From SURF-32 sp964648365 (GTDB lineage: Bacteria; Planctomycetota; Phycisphaerae; UBA1845), in the NCBI GenBank assembly GCA_964648365.1, contig CAZYLK010000091.1, forward strand, positions 1 through 23,137: a DNA stretch of 23,137 nt, given 5' to 3'. The notes under the pieces were generated by a model. The model saw only the letters and a list, made by a program, of their open reading frames with translations, did no database searches and had not been told where the DNA came from. The position numbers and the translations under genes are program-made. Shown here piece after piece: positions 1-6,127 of this stretch (position 1 is the first letter of the stretch; every line of letters begins with the position of its first letter).

Positions 1-123
1 ACCGGTTTTCAACCGGTGAGTCTGATGTGGCACCGGTTTTCAACCGGTGAGTCTGGTGTGGCACCGGTTTTCAACCGGTGAGTCTGGTGTGACACCGGTT
101 TTCAACCGGTGTAGCTGTATGGC
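1..123. repeat. Tandem 31-bp palindromic repeat array (four units)
   Basis: Four head-to-tail units start at 1, 32, 63 and 94 with a 31-bp period. Each holds the perfect palindrome CACCGGTTTTCAACCGGTG or its 17-bp core (7-bp arms, TTC loop), followed by a nearly constant linker GAGTCTGRTGTGG. The last linker differs. Read on the minus strand the unit is CACCGGTTGAAAACCGGTG then CCACA, which matches the array near 1542-1632 in opposite orientation. Each unit could form a strong hairpin in RNA or DNA. The array may continue left of the window. Confidence 0.93.
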
Positions 124-220
124 ATCGACATCAGGAGGGAGTTTGAACGGCGTCACGGCTGTTGCTGAGCGTGCCGACAGCGCATGATCCGGCAGCGCAG
201 CGCGACAGGCGTTTTCTCTG

Positions 221-256
221 CATTCGTTATTCGCTATTCGCAATTCGCTATTCTAA
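221..256. repeat. ATTCGCT/ATTCGCA heptamer repeat upstream of the E1 beta gene
   Basis: Short tandem copies of a 7-bp word (ATTCGTT, ATTCGCT, ATTCGCA, ATTCGCT) lie about 40 bp before the E1 beta start. The same word family occurs near 13396-13418 and 21661-21733. No promoter or Shine-Dalgarno is evident between it and the ATG. The rest of 124-296 shows no gene I can support. Confidence 0.75.
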
Positions 257-296
257 GGAATCACTGCTGCCCGTGCAGTTTCCCGGTACCTGACTC

Positions 297-1277
297 ATGC
301 CGCAACTCAACATGGTCGCCGCCCTCAACCTCTCCCTTCATCAGACGATGGAGGCCGATCCCGACGTGCTCGTCATGGGCGAGGACATCGGCGTCAATGG
401 CGGCGTGTTTCGCGTGACGCAGGGCCTGATGGACAGGTTCGGGCGCGAGCGCGTCATCGACACGCCGCTGGCGGAAGCCGGCATCATCGGCACGGCCATC
501 GGCATGTGCGCGGTCGGGTTGAAGGTGGTCGCCGAGATCCAGTTCTCCGGCTTCACCTACCAGGCGTTCCACCAGATCGAGCAGAACATGGCCCGGCTGA
601 ACAACCGATCCCGCGGGCGCTTCGGGGTGGGGATGGTGATGCGGGCGCCGTACGGGGGGGGCATCCGGGCGGTCGAGCATCACAGCGAATCGCGCGAAGC
701 CTACTGGGCGCACACGCCGGGGCTGAAGGTGGTGATCCCATCGACGCCGCGTGTGGCCAGGTCGCTGCTGGTCGCATCGATCAACGATCCCGACCCGGTC
801 GTTTTCTACGAACCGAAAGCGGTCTATCGTGCGTTTCGCGAAGTGGTCCCCGACGAGCCCGAAGAATACGAAATCGGCAAGGCTCGCATCGCCCGCGACG
901 GCAAGGACATCACGCTGGTCGCGTACGGCGCGATGATGCGCCCGGTGCTGGAGGCCGCTCAGGATTTGCAGGACGAGCATGGTGTGAGTGCCGAAGTGAT
1001 CGACCTGGTGTCGATCCGCCCGATGGATACCGAGACGCTGACCGAGTCCGTCTCGCGCACGGGCCGATGCGTGGTCGTGCATGAAGGCCCGCGGAATTGC
1101 GGCATCGCGGCCGAGGTGATCGCCCGGCTCAATGAGTCGGCGTTCGGCTATCTGGAAGCCCCCGTCCGCCGCGTCACCGGCTACGACATCCACTTCCCCT
1201 ACTTTCAGGTGGAGCGGTTTTTCATGCCGGATGCGGACGCCGTGCTGAAGGCGGCGCTGGAGACGGTGCAGTACTGA
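297..1277 (+). CDS. 2-oxoacid dehydrogenase (pyruvate / branched-chain type) E1 component, beta subunit
   Basis: This 326-aa protein matches the E1 beta subunit of pyruvate, branched-chain 2-oxoacid or acetoin dehydrogenases, cytoplasmic thiamine-diphosphate enzymes that decarboxylate a 2-oxoacid and acylate the E2 lipoyl domain as an alpha2beta2 tetramer. Visible family signatures are the start MPQLNMVAALN, VMGEDIGVNGGVFRVTQGL (27-45), DTPLAEAGIIGTAIGM (55-70; Glu60 corresponds to the cofactor-contacting Glu), EIQFSGF (80-86) and GGGIRAVEHHSES (120-132). The C-terminal transketolase domain follows from about residue 195. Length is normal for the family. No good Shine-Dalgarno precedes the ATG, which is chosen from the family-like N-terminus. 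The alpha subunit is not in view; it may lie left of the repeat array. The substrate cannot be told from sequence alone. The stop codon runs directly into a G-rich repeat. Confidence 0.95.
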   Translation: MPQLNMVAALNLSLHQTMEADPDVLVMGEDIGVNGGVFRVTQGLMDRFGRERVIDTPLAEAGIIGTAIGMCAVGLKVVAEIQFSGFTYQAFHQIEQNMARLNNRSRGRFGVGMVMRAPYGGGIRAVEHHSESREAYWAHTPGLKVVIPSTPRVARSLLVASINDPDPVVFYEPKAVYRAFREVVPDEPEEYEIGKARIARDGKDITLVAYGAMMRPVLEAAQDLQDEHGVSAEVIDLVSIRPMDTETLTESVSRTGRCVVVHEGPRNCGIAAEVIARLNESAFGYLEAPVRRVTGYDIHFPYFQVERFFMPDADAVLKAALETVQY

Positions 1278-1327
1278 GGGCGGAGGGGAGTGAGGGAGTC
1301 AGGGAATAAGGGAGTGAGGGAAGAGCA
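1278..1327 (+). repeat. GGGAGTGA-type G-run repeat starting at the E1 beta stop codon
   Basis: Beginning with the base after the TGA stop, the coding strand reads GGGCGGAGGGGAGTGAGGG and continues with further GGGAGTCA, GGGAATAA and GGGAGTGA octamers to about 1327. Six G-runs separated by 2-5 nt satisfy a G-quadruplex pattern in the transcript. Related tracts follow the stops of PaaN and the GT4 gene. Confidence 0.85.
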
Positions 1328-1353
1328 GAATGTCGGACGCGTCACCTCAGAGC

Positions 1354-1371
1354 CCCGGCATTCATGCCGGG
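1354..1371. repeat. Perfect hairpin CCCGGCAT-TC-ATGCCGGG
   Basis: Eight-bp perfect inverted repeat with a two-base loop (CCCGGCATTCATGCCGGG), 77 bp after the E1 beta stop. There is no T-run after it, so an intrinsic terminator is uncertain. It shares a central TTCA with other palindromes in the window (array at 1-123; 14117-14136), suggesting one family of dispersed palindromes. Confidence 0.8.
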
Positions 1372-1541
1372 AGTGTTGGGTTAAGACTCGCCGGCGGTGA
1401 ACCTGCTCCAAGGTGTTTGAGTCAACCGGTTTGACGCCAAACTGCGGGAGATGCCGACGGAAAGCCGGTGCGATTCATAGTCCCGGCCCGCCACGGGCGG
1501 ATCTGCGTCTTTCAAGCCGGGGTAACCTGGCTGCCAAGATT

Positions 1542-1632
1542 CACCGGTTGAAAACCGGTGCCACAGAAGAGCAGACACCGGTTACAAACCGGTGCCACAG
1601 AAGAGCAGAGACCGGTTGCAAACCGGTGCCAC
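1542..1632. repeat. Second palindromic repeat array (34-bp period), inverted relative to the first
   Basis: Three units start at 1542, 1576 and 1610. The first is CACCGGTTGAAAACCGGTG, exactly the reverse complement of the palindrome in the 1-123 array. The next two vary at the loop (TTACAAA, TTGCAAA). Each is followed by CCACAGAAGAGCAGA or, in the last, CCACATAAGAAAG. The array ends about 55 bp before the paaN start. Confidence 0.93.
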
Positions 1633-1686
1633 ATAAGAAAGAACGATTCATCGACGCGCAAGAATCATACGCCGGAGAATAAAGTA

Positions 1687-3363
1687 ATGACCGACGCCCT
1701 GTTTACCAAGCACGACAAGACCCTCCGCGGCGCCATCGCCGCCATCCACAGCCGCACCTACTGGACGCCGTACCCGGAAGTCCCAAGTGGCAAGATCTAC
1801 GGCGAGACCGCCAGGGAAGACGGACAGGCGGCATTCGAGGCTCGGCTGAACAAGCCGTTCAAGCTGGACCAGCCCGGCGCGACGTTTACGCAGAAGTCCG
1901 AAACGTCGCCCTACGGCATCAAGCTCGGCGTCACCTACGCGAAGCCGACGCTCGACCAACTCTTCCCGGCCGTGCAGACGGCTCAGCAGGGCTGGAAAAG
2001 CGCCAGCATCGAAGCTCGTGTCGGCGTGTGCCTGGAGATCCTCGCCCGCCTCGGCGCGGGCAAGAACCCGTTCGAGATGGCCAACGCCCTGATGCACACC
2101 ACGGGGCAATCGTTCATGATGGCCTTCCAGGCCGGCGGCCCGCACGCGCTCGACCGGGCGCTCGAGGCGGTCGCCTACGCTTACGAAGAGATGATCCGCT
2201 GCCCGGCGGAAGTCGTGTGGGAAAAACAGGTCAGCAAGACCGACGTGGTCAAGCTCAAGAAGAACTACCGCATCGTGCCGCGCGGCATCGCCGTGCTGAT
2301 CGGCTGCTCGACTTTCCCGACGTGGAACGGCTATCCCGGCCTGTTCGCGTCACTCGCCACCGGCAACGCCGTGATCATCAAGTCGCATCACGGCGTGGTG
2401 CTGCCCATGGCCATCATGGCCGAGACCGCCCGGGCCGTGCTCAAAGAATCCGGCTTCGACCCAAACGTCATTACGCTCGCGCCGAACAGCATCGACGGCG
2501 AGTCGATCTCGAAGGAGATCGTCACCCGGCCCGAAGTCGGCATCATCGACTACACCGGCGGCAATGAGTTCGGCGACTGGCTGGAGGCCAACTGCCGCCA
2601 CGCCGTCGTGTTCACCGAGAAGGCCGGCGTCAACCCGATCGTGCTCGACAGCGTCGCCGACCTCAAGGCCGTCACCGGCAACATCGCGTTTTCGCTGTGC
2701 CTCTATTCCGGCCAGATGTGTACCGCCCCGCAGAACATCTTCATCCCCAAGGGCGGCATCCGCGCCGGCGGCGAGATGATCTCGTTCGACGACGCGGCCA
2801 GGGCGGTGGTCGGCGCCGTGAACTGGCTGGTGGGCGATCCCAGGCGGGCCGTCGAGGTGCTGGGGGCCGTGCAGAACGAGAACACGCTGCAACGAATCGA
2901 CCGCGTCGCGGCCGGGGGGGGCGAGGTCCTGCGCAAGAGCGAACCGGTCGCCCACGAGCGCTTCCCCGACGCCCGCATCCGCACGCCGCTGATCATGAAA
3001 GTCGGCGCGGACCGCGAAGACCTGTACATGCGCGAGGCCTTCGGCCCGATCGCCTACGTTGTCCAGACGGACAGCACCGAGCAGAGCATCGCCCTGGCCG
3101 CGAAGGGCGCGAAAGAGCACGGCGCGATCACCAGCCTGGTCTTTTCCACGGACGACGCCGTGCTCGCCAAAGCCCAGGACGCCCTGTGCGATGCGGGCGT
3201 GCCCGTCTCGTGCAACCTCACCGGCCAGATCTTCGTCAACCAGGCGGCCGCCTTCAGCGACTTCCACGTCTCCGGCGCCAACCCGTCGGGGAATGCGACG
3301 ATGTGCGACGCTGCATTCGTCGCCAACCGGTTCCGGACGGTTCACACGCGCGTGCCTGTGTAG
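1687..3363 (+). CDS. paaN: PaaN-type aldehyde dehydrogenase (phenylacetic acid degradation protein PaaN family)
   Basis: A 558-aa protein of the aldehyde dehydrogenase superfamily, closest by overall look and length (about 550 aa) to PaaN, an NAD(P)-dependent oxidoreductase linked to phenylacetate breakdown. The N-terminus MTDALFTKHDKTLRGAIAA and the region SRTYWTPYPEVPSGKIYGE are PaaN-like. The catalytic Cys is Cys345 in SGQMCTAPQ and the general-base Glu is Glu311 in FTEKAGVNP. The start at 1687 is set by GGAG nine bases upstream; the frame stays open to 1558, but that extension is translated palindrome repeat. No other paa genes are nearby, so the in vivo substrate is uncertain. The fused enoyl-CoA hydratase domain of PaaZ is absent. 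G-rich repeats start right at the stop. Confidence 0.93.
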   Translation: MTDALFTKHDKTLRGAIAAIHSRTYWTPYPEVPSGKIYGETAREDGQAAFEARLNKPFKLDQPGATFTQKSETSPYGIKLGVTYAKPTLDQLFPAVQTAQQGWKSASIEARVGVCLEILARLGAGKNPFEMANALMHTTGQSFMMAFQAGGPHALDRALEAVAYAYEEMIRCPAEVVWEKQVSKTDVVKLKKNYRIVPRGIAVLIGCSTFPTWNGYPGLFASLATGNAVIIKSHHGVVLPMAIMAETARAVLKESGFDPNVITLAPNSIDGESISKEIVTRPEVGIIDYTGGNEFGDWLEANCRHAVVFTEKAGVNPIVLDSVADLKAVTGNIAFSLCLYSGQMCTAPQNIFIPKGGIRAGGEMISFDDAARAVVGAVNWLVGDPRRAVEVLGAVQNENTLQRIDRVAAGGGEVLRKSEPVAHERFPDARIRTPLIMKVGADREDLYMREAFGPIAYVVQTDSTEQSIALAAKGAKEHGAITSLVFSTDDAVLAKAQDALCDAGVPVSCNLTGQIFVNQAAAFSDFHVSGANPSGNATMCDAAFVANRFRTVHTRVPV

Positions 3364-3398
3364 GAAGGGCGTGAGGGAGTAAAGGCCGAGGGAGTGCG
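3364..3398 (+). repeat. Degenerate G-run repeat directly after the paaN stop
   Basis: Immediately after the TAG stop the strand reads GAAGGGCGTGAGGGAGTAAA and then GGCCGAGGGAGTG. It is a decayed version of the GGGAGTGA octamer found after E1 beta and the GT4 gene, in the same orientation relative to the gene. The remaining bases to 3517 hold no recognisable signal. Confidence 0.7.
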
Positions 3399-3517
3399 GA
3401 ACGACGCGAAGCGCCACCGCCGCCCTGCGTCACAACCGAGCCGCGGACTTTGGTTGGCCCCGCGCAGACGTGCCGCGCGGTGTGCCGCTGCGACCCGCGC
3501 GCGGGTGTTCCGCATCC

Positions 3518-3937
3518 TCACAGGCTGCACTCGGACCGGACGTACCGGACGCGGCCTTCCGGCGGCGGGCAGTCGGTGAGCGTTACGACGACCCGATGGG
3601 GCGCTGCCTCGCACGAGTCAATCTCGAACATCAGTTCCGTGCGCCCCTGAGTGGGGACGACCATCTGGCTGTCGATCTGGCGACCGTCCCGATCCAGCAG
3701 CGTGACGACGTGCGGATCGCGCACGCGGTGTGTCTTGAGCATGACCTTCACAACGCCGCCGTCGCGATAGCGCGAGCCGAGCTTGGCACAACGCTTCTTG
3801 GCGGCCAAATGACCGCCGCCGCGCGCCGCAGTCATCGCGGCGGTCTGGCGCGAGCTGTGACTGGCCGCGCCCAAGGCCGGCAGCGCCAACAGAACGCTCG
3901 CAATCGCACAACACGTCACTCGCAATCCGCGACTCAT
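3518..3937 (-). CDS. Small secreted protein of unknown function with four cysteines in the mature part
   Basis: A 139-aa protein of no family I recognise. The start at 3937 gives a typical Sec signal peptide, MSRGLRVTCCAIASVLLALP then ALGAA, with cleavage near residue 25, and has GGAG seven bases upstream; an earlier ATG at 3970 would bury this signal. The mature part is basic and then beta-rich (VVKVMLKTHRVRDPHVVTLL, GRTELMFEI) and has four Cys (RCAKLG, DSCEAA, TDCPPP, SECSL), enough for two disulfides in the periplasm. It ends three residues after the last Cys. It converges with paaN, and no operon partner is evident. Confidence 0.72.
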   Translation of the reverse strand: MSRGLRVTCCAIASVLLALPALGAASHSSRQTAAMTAARGGGHLAAKKRCAKLGSRYRDGGVVKVMLKTHRVRDPHVVTLLDRDGRQIDSQMVVPTQGRTELMFEIDSCEAAPHRVVVTLTDCPPPEGRVRYVRSECSL

Positions 3938-4077
3938 GTCAGGTCTCCGGCGATCAAGGACTGGCGCCACGCTTCCCGAAACCGGCGGCGCCTGATGAGT
4001 GCGCCTCGATCATAGCGGACGCCGGATCGCGCGGCCACCGACCGAGGGTGCGGCGCACGCGGCGCGGCAGTCCGGGC

Positions 4078-4122
4078 AAAAAAAAAGTTCTTGACTTCCC
4101 GACCCGAAAGCCGAAAAATACT
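4078..4122 (+). promoter_or_regulatory. Candidate promoter with upstream A-tract
   Basis: Nine consecutive A residues (4078-4086) precede TTGACT (4091-4096, five of six matches to the -35 consensus). The best -10 candidate is AATACT (4117-4122) with a long 20-bp spacer, or less good A-rich hexamers at 17-18 bp. The A-tract could act as an UP element. It stands alone in GC-rich surroundings and points into the RNA-like unit. Confidence 0.4.
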
Positions 4123-4309
4123 GTCGGAGGCCGTGGAAGGCGGCCGCGAGTGTCGAGAAGTGGCTCGGCGATTCGCGGACGCGGAAAGCGGCTCCCGGGC
4201 GGCTGGTACGTCGCCCGCGTCATCCACCGGCGACGGCGGGTGGAATGGGCAAAGCTCGGACGTTCTCCCGTATCCATCCAGGGGAGCGGACGGGGGGTAG
4301 CCCATCAGT

Positions 4310-4322
4310 AAAGGAGGTGATC
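4310..4322 (+). promoter_or_regulatory. Thirteen-base Shine-Dalgarno fully complementary to the 16S rRNA 3' end
   Basis: AAAGGAGGTGATC is the exact reverse complement of the usual bacterial 16S 3' tail GATCACCTCCTTT. Normal sites pair over 4-6 bases. The GGAGG core ends six bases before an ATG at 4324, which is optimal spacing. No other start in this window has anything comparable. It could drive a very high initiation rate or trap 30S subunits. Confidence 0.75.
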
Positions 4323-4323
4323 A

Positions 4324-4344
4324 ATGAAGGGTGGTAAGCATTAG
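4324..4344 (+). CDS. Possible six-residue micro-ORF (MKGGKH)
   Basis: ATG AAG GGT GGT AAG CAT TAG follows the exact Shine-Dalgarno at optimal spacing and ends in a stop whose last G begins a 13-bp hairpin stem. It is far too short for a family call. It could be a translated micropeptide, a leader peptide without a downstream gene, or simply the start and stop of a ribosome-binding decoy. Translation is inferred only from the initiation signals. Confidence 0.4.
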   Translation: MKGGKH

Positions 4345-4386
4345 GCTGCTTCAAGTGCAGCGAACGTGGCTGACTTGAATGCAGCC
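4344..4386 (+). other. Imperfect 13-bp hairpin after the micro-ORF
   Basis: GGCTGCTTCAAGT (4344-4356) pairs with ACTTGAATGCAGCC (4373-4386), leaving a single bulged T at 4380 and a 16-base loop. Its 5' arm begins on the last base of the micro-ORF stop codon, so a ribosome at the stop would melt the stem. Alternative shorter pairings (GCTGC/GCAGC within the 5' half; GGCTG/CAGCC within the 3' half) could compete. Confidence 0.6.
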
Positions 4387-4395
4387 GTTCAGAAT

Positions 4396-4429
4396 AAGCC
4401 CGCCGGATTCGCAAGGGTCCGGCGGGCTT
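4396..4429 (+). terminator. Strong intrinsic-type terminator hairpin
   Basis: AAGCCCGCCGGA and TCCGGCGGGCTT form a perfect 12-bp stem around a 10-base loop. The downstream sequence (CATGTTTC) has only a short T-run. The A-rich left and T-rich right edges of the stem mean it could also serve the minus strand, as a second stop for the convergent GT4 gene. It is the clearest terminator in the window. Confidence 0.78.
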
Positions 4430-4450
4430 CATGTTTCAGAAGGGGAAGAA

Positions 4451-4490
4451 GCCACGGAGGGGGAAGAAAGGCACGAAGGCACGGAGGGGA
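4451..4490. repeat. GGCACGAAGG-type short repeat
   Basis: Imperfect copies of a 9-10 bp word: GCCACGGAGG, GGCACGAAGG, GGCACGGAGG. It sits between the terminator and the octamer tract. Function unknown; it looks like another simple dispersed repeat of this genome. Confidence 0.55.
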
Positions 4491-4511
4491 AGTTAGCGCG
4501 GAGGTCGAGTC

Positions 4512-4568
4512 TTCTCTTCCCTCACTCCCTCACTCCCTCACTCCCTTACTCCCTTACTCCCTTCTTCC
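4512..4568 (-). repeat. GGGAGTGA octamer tract starting at the GT4 stop codon
   Basis: On the minus strand, directly after the TGA of the glycosyltransferase, the sequence reads GGAAGAAGGGAG and then TAAGGGAG, TAAGGGAG, TGAGGGAG, TGAGGGAG, TGAGGGAAGAG. The period is 8 bp and there are at least six GGG runs with 5-base spacers, a regular G-quadruplex-forming motif on the coding strand. It is the longest uninterrupted copy here. Confidence 0.9.
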
Positions 4569-5738
4569 TCAGCAAATGCTCTGATAAATGTCCTGCGTCT
4601 GCGACGCGATGATGTCCCACGTGAAGGCCGTTTCGACTTCGTGCCTTCCGTTGCGGCCCATGCGGCGGGCGTTGTCGAGGTCGTCCAGCGTCTCGTCCAG
4701 GCCCTCGCGGATCGCGTCGGTGTCGATCTTGACGGTCAGCCCCGTATGGCGATGGCTGACGAACTCCGCCGGGCCGCCGCTGCGGGTGGCGATGACCGGC
4801 TTGCCGGCGCTCCACGCCTCAAGGATCACGATGCCGAACGGCTCGTTGCGGCTGGGCACGCAGACCGCGTCGGACGACTTGAACAGCTTGACCAGATCGC
4901 GCCCGGACCTGTAGCCCGCGAAACGCGTGGCATGTGCGATCCCGTGTCCGCGGACCTGCCGCTCCAGCCCTTCGCGCATGTCCCCGTCGCCGGCCAGCAC
5001 GAACTTCGTGTTCGGGTGCGAATGCAGCACCCGCGGGATGGCGTCCACCAGCATGTCCGGCCCTTTCTGCCAGGCCAGCCGTCCCGCGAAGAGCACGAAC
5101 GGATCGCCGGAGTCGATTTCCAGCCCCTTTCGCACGGCCGAAGCGTCCACCTCGATGTCGAACCGGTTAACCTCGACGCCGTTGTAGATGACCTCCATCT
5201 TGTCCTGCGGCACCTGGTACAGCCACGCGACCTCGTCCCGCAGCGCTCGCGACACGCACACCACCTTCTGGGCGACGTACGACCCTTCCCACTCGGCGTG
5301 GCGGATGCGAGGCGAGATGCCGTTGCGGAACTCGTTGCCGCAGCGGCCGTATTCCGTCGAGTGAAGCGTCATCAGGACAGGCCGGTTGAGATCGTTCTTG
5401 ATCTTGACCAGCGCCCGGCTGACCAGCCAGTCGTGACCGTGGATGACGTCGAACCGCTCGCCGAAGAACCGCTCGGTTTCCCGGACGCGCTGGACCATCG
5501 CGTCGCACATCGTCTCGATGTATTCGACGAAATTCGGGTTGGCCGGCACGGGGCACCGGTGGTAGTGCACGCCGTTGACGCAGTCGCAGTAGTGCTGCCC
5601 CTGCCCCATCCGGGTGAACACGTGAACGTCGTGGCCGCGCCGCACCAGGGCGTCCGCCAGTTCTGAAACGTGCGCCGCCAGCCCGCCGACGGCGATGGAG
5701 TGGAGCGATTCCCACGAGAGGATCGCCAGCCTCATCAT
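4569..5738 (-). CDS. GT4-family glycosyltransferase, probable glycogen synthase-like enzyme
   Basis: A 388-389 aa GT-B fold retaining glycosyltransferase. The N-terminal Rossmann domain opens MRLAILSWESLHSIAVGGLA (glycine-rich acceptor loop) and holds FDVIHGHDW near 95-103. The C-terminal Glycos_transf_1 domain has FAGRLAWQKG (216-225; Arg219 and Lys224 in the usual phosphate-contacting positions) and the E-x7-E donor-binding motif NEPFGIVILEAWSAGKPV (Glu298, Glu306). There is no signal or membrane helix, so it is cytoplasmic. Two adjacent ATGs (5738, 5735) follow GGGAGAG; the second has better spacing. It diverges from glgX-glgB and no GT5-type GlgA is in view, so a glucan-synthesising role is likely by context, though surface polysaccharide or disaccharide synthesis is possible. 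Its stop runs into the GGGAGTGA tract. Confidence 0.92.
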   Translation of the reverse strand: MMRLAILSWESLHSIAVGGLAAHVSELADALVRRGHDVHVFTRMGQGQHYCDCVNGVHYHRCPVPANPNFVEYIETMCDAMVQRVRETERFFGERFDVIHGHDWLVSRALVKIKNDLNRPVLMTLHSTEYGRCGNEFRNGISPRIRHAEWEGSYVAQKVVCVSRALRDEVAWLYQVPQDKMEVIYNGVEVNRFDIEVDASAVRKGLEIDSGDPFVLFAGRLAWQKGPDMLVDAIPRVLHSHPNTKFVLAGDGDMREGLERQVRGHGIAHATRFAGYRSGRDLVKLFKSSDAVCVPSRNEPFGIVILEAWSAGKPVIATRSGGPAEFVSHRHTGLTVKIDTDAIREGLDETLDDLDNARRMGRNGRHEVETAFTWDIIASQTQDIYQSIC

Positions 5739-5775
5739 CTCTCTCCCAGTAGTGGCGTCGCCCTTCGCCGATTGG

Positions 5776-5804
5776 ATTGTAGACCGACACGCGGCAGCCG
5801 GCGA
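5776..5804 (-). promoter_or_regulatory. Weak candidate promoter for the GT4 gene
   Basis: On the minus strand TACAAT (5 of 6 matches to the -10 consensus) lies 17 bp from TCGCCG, which matches only half of the -35 consensus. It would give a leader of about 30 nt before the GGGAGAG ribosome site. Confidence 0.3.
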
Positions 5805-6112
5805 CCCGACGTCGCCGCGTGGCAGTCCAGCGGCGGTTTGTCGTCGGAAAGGGTCGTCATCGGTGGCTGGACGTACGCGTGCCCGTCGGGGGCATCGCCA
5901 GACGCTTCGATCGGACACAACGGACCACACGCTTCGGCGCACGGCTCCCCGTGCGTCGCGGCTGGGCATGCTCCGGTTCTGCCCGCCGACCGCTCGGCCA
6001 CTGACGAATTGTCCCTGACTGACAGATCGGCCGTTGCCGCCCGCGCGCTTTAGATGATCGCCCGGCCAGAGGAGCGATTGTCGGCCGGCCATCCGGCTGA
6101 TGGCCTTTTTGC

Positions 6113-6127
6113 ATCGCGCAGCGCGAT
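6113..6127. promoter_or_regulatory. Perfect palindrome upstream of glgX, possible operator
   Basis: ATCGCGC-A-GCGCGAT is a perfect inverted repeat with 7-bp arms and a single central base, 128 bp upstream of the glgX start and within the spacer of a weak promoter-like sequence. Size and symmetry fit a dimeric regulator site, but no such regulator is encoded in the window. Confidence 0.35.

Larger units (their letters stand above)
1278..1686. other. Intergenic region between E1 beta and paaN: repeats only
   Basis: No gene is supported here. In order it holds the G-run octamers (to 1327), a perfect 8-bp stem hairpin (1354-1371), a short GC inverted repeat near 1494-1507, and the palindrome array (1542-1632). 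The short ORFs across it translate repeat units and show no family similarity I recognise. Confidence 0.7.
4125..4437 (+). ncRNA. Candidate structured RNA or leader-like transcript with an extreme Shine-Dalgarno and its own terminator
   Basis: The stretch from a promoter-like element to a strong terminator holds no ordinary ORF but several inverted repeats: CGGGCG/CGCCCG near 4194-4216, TCCACC/GGTGGA near 4221-4243, and a 13-bp stem with one bulge pairing 4344-4356 with 4373-4386. Between the second and third lies AAAGGAGGTGATC followed by a 6-codon ORF. No gene follows on this strand (the next is convergent), so it is not the leader of a downstream gene. It does not match tmRNA, RNase P RNA, SRP RNA or 6S RNA by any motif I can recognise. 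The boundaries are inferred. Confidence 0.45.
3938..4568. other. 631-bp region with no conventional gene; holds a compact RNA-like transcription unit
   Basis: Between the start of the secreted protein (-) and the stop of the GT4 gene (-) there is no normal-length gene. ORFs on either strand have GC-shadow composition. The centre (4078-4437) contains an A-tract, a promoter-like sequence, several hairpins, an exact Shine-Dalgarno with a 6-codon ORF, and a terminator. The right part (4451-4568) is GGCACGAAGG-type and GGGAGTGA-type repeats. Confidence 0.7.

Noticed and set aside
1..123. Regularly spaced palindromic repeats that could be taken for a CRISPR array
   Set aside because: The linkers between palindromes are only 12 bp and nearly identical, so they are not spacers. 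No cas genes are nearby, and the same palindrome appears elsewhere in inverted orientation.
1558..1686. N-terminal extension of PaaN from the ATG at 1558
   Set aside because: The extra 43 residues translate palindrome units, while the ATG at 1687 has a GGAG at nine bases and begins like the family.
3366..3614. Short ORFs between paaN and the secreted protein
   Set aside because: They are Arg/Pro-rich, overlap the secreted protein or repeats, and lack ribosome sites.
4310..4326. Fragment of an antisense 16S rRNA 3' end
   Set aside because: The match to the complement of 16S stops after GATC; the conserved continuation (CCAGCC in the complementary strand) is absent, and an ATG follows at ideal spacing.
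5739..6092. N-terminal extension of the GT4 protein
   Set aside because: The extra residues lack any domain and are Arg/Gly/Ser-rich; the start near 5738 has a good ribosome site and the family N-terminus.
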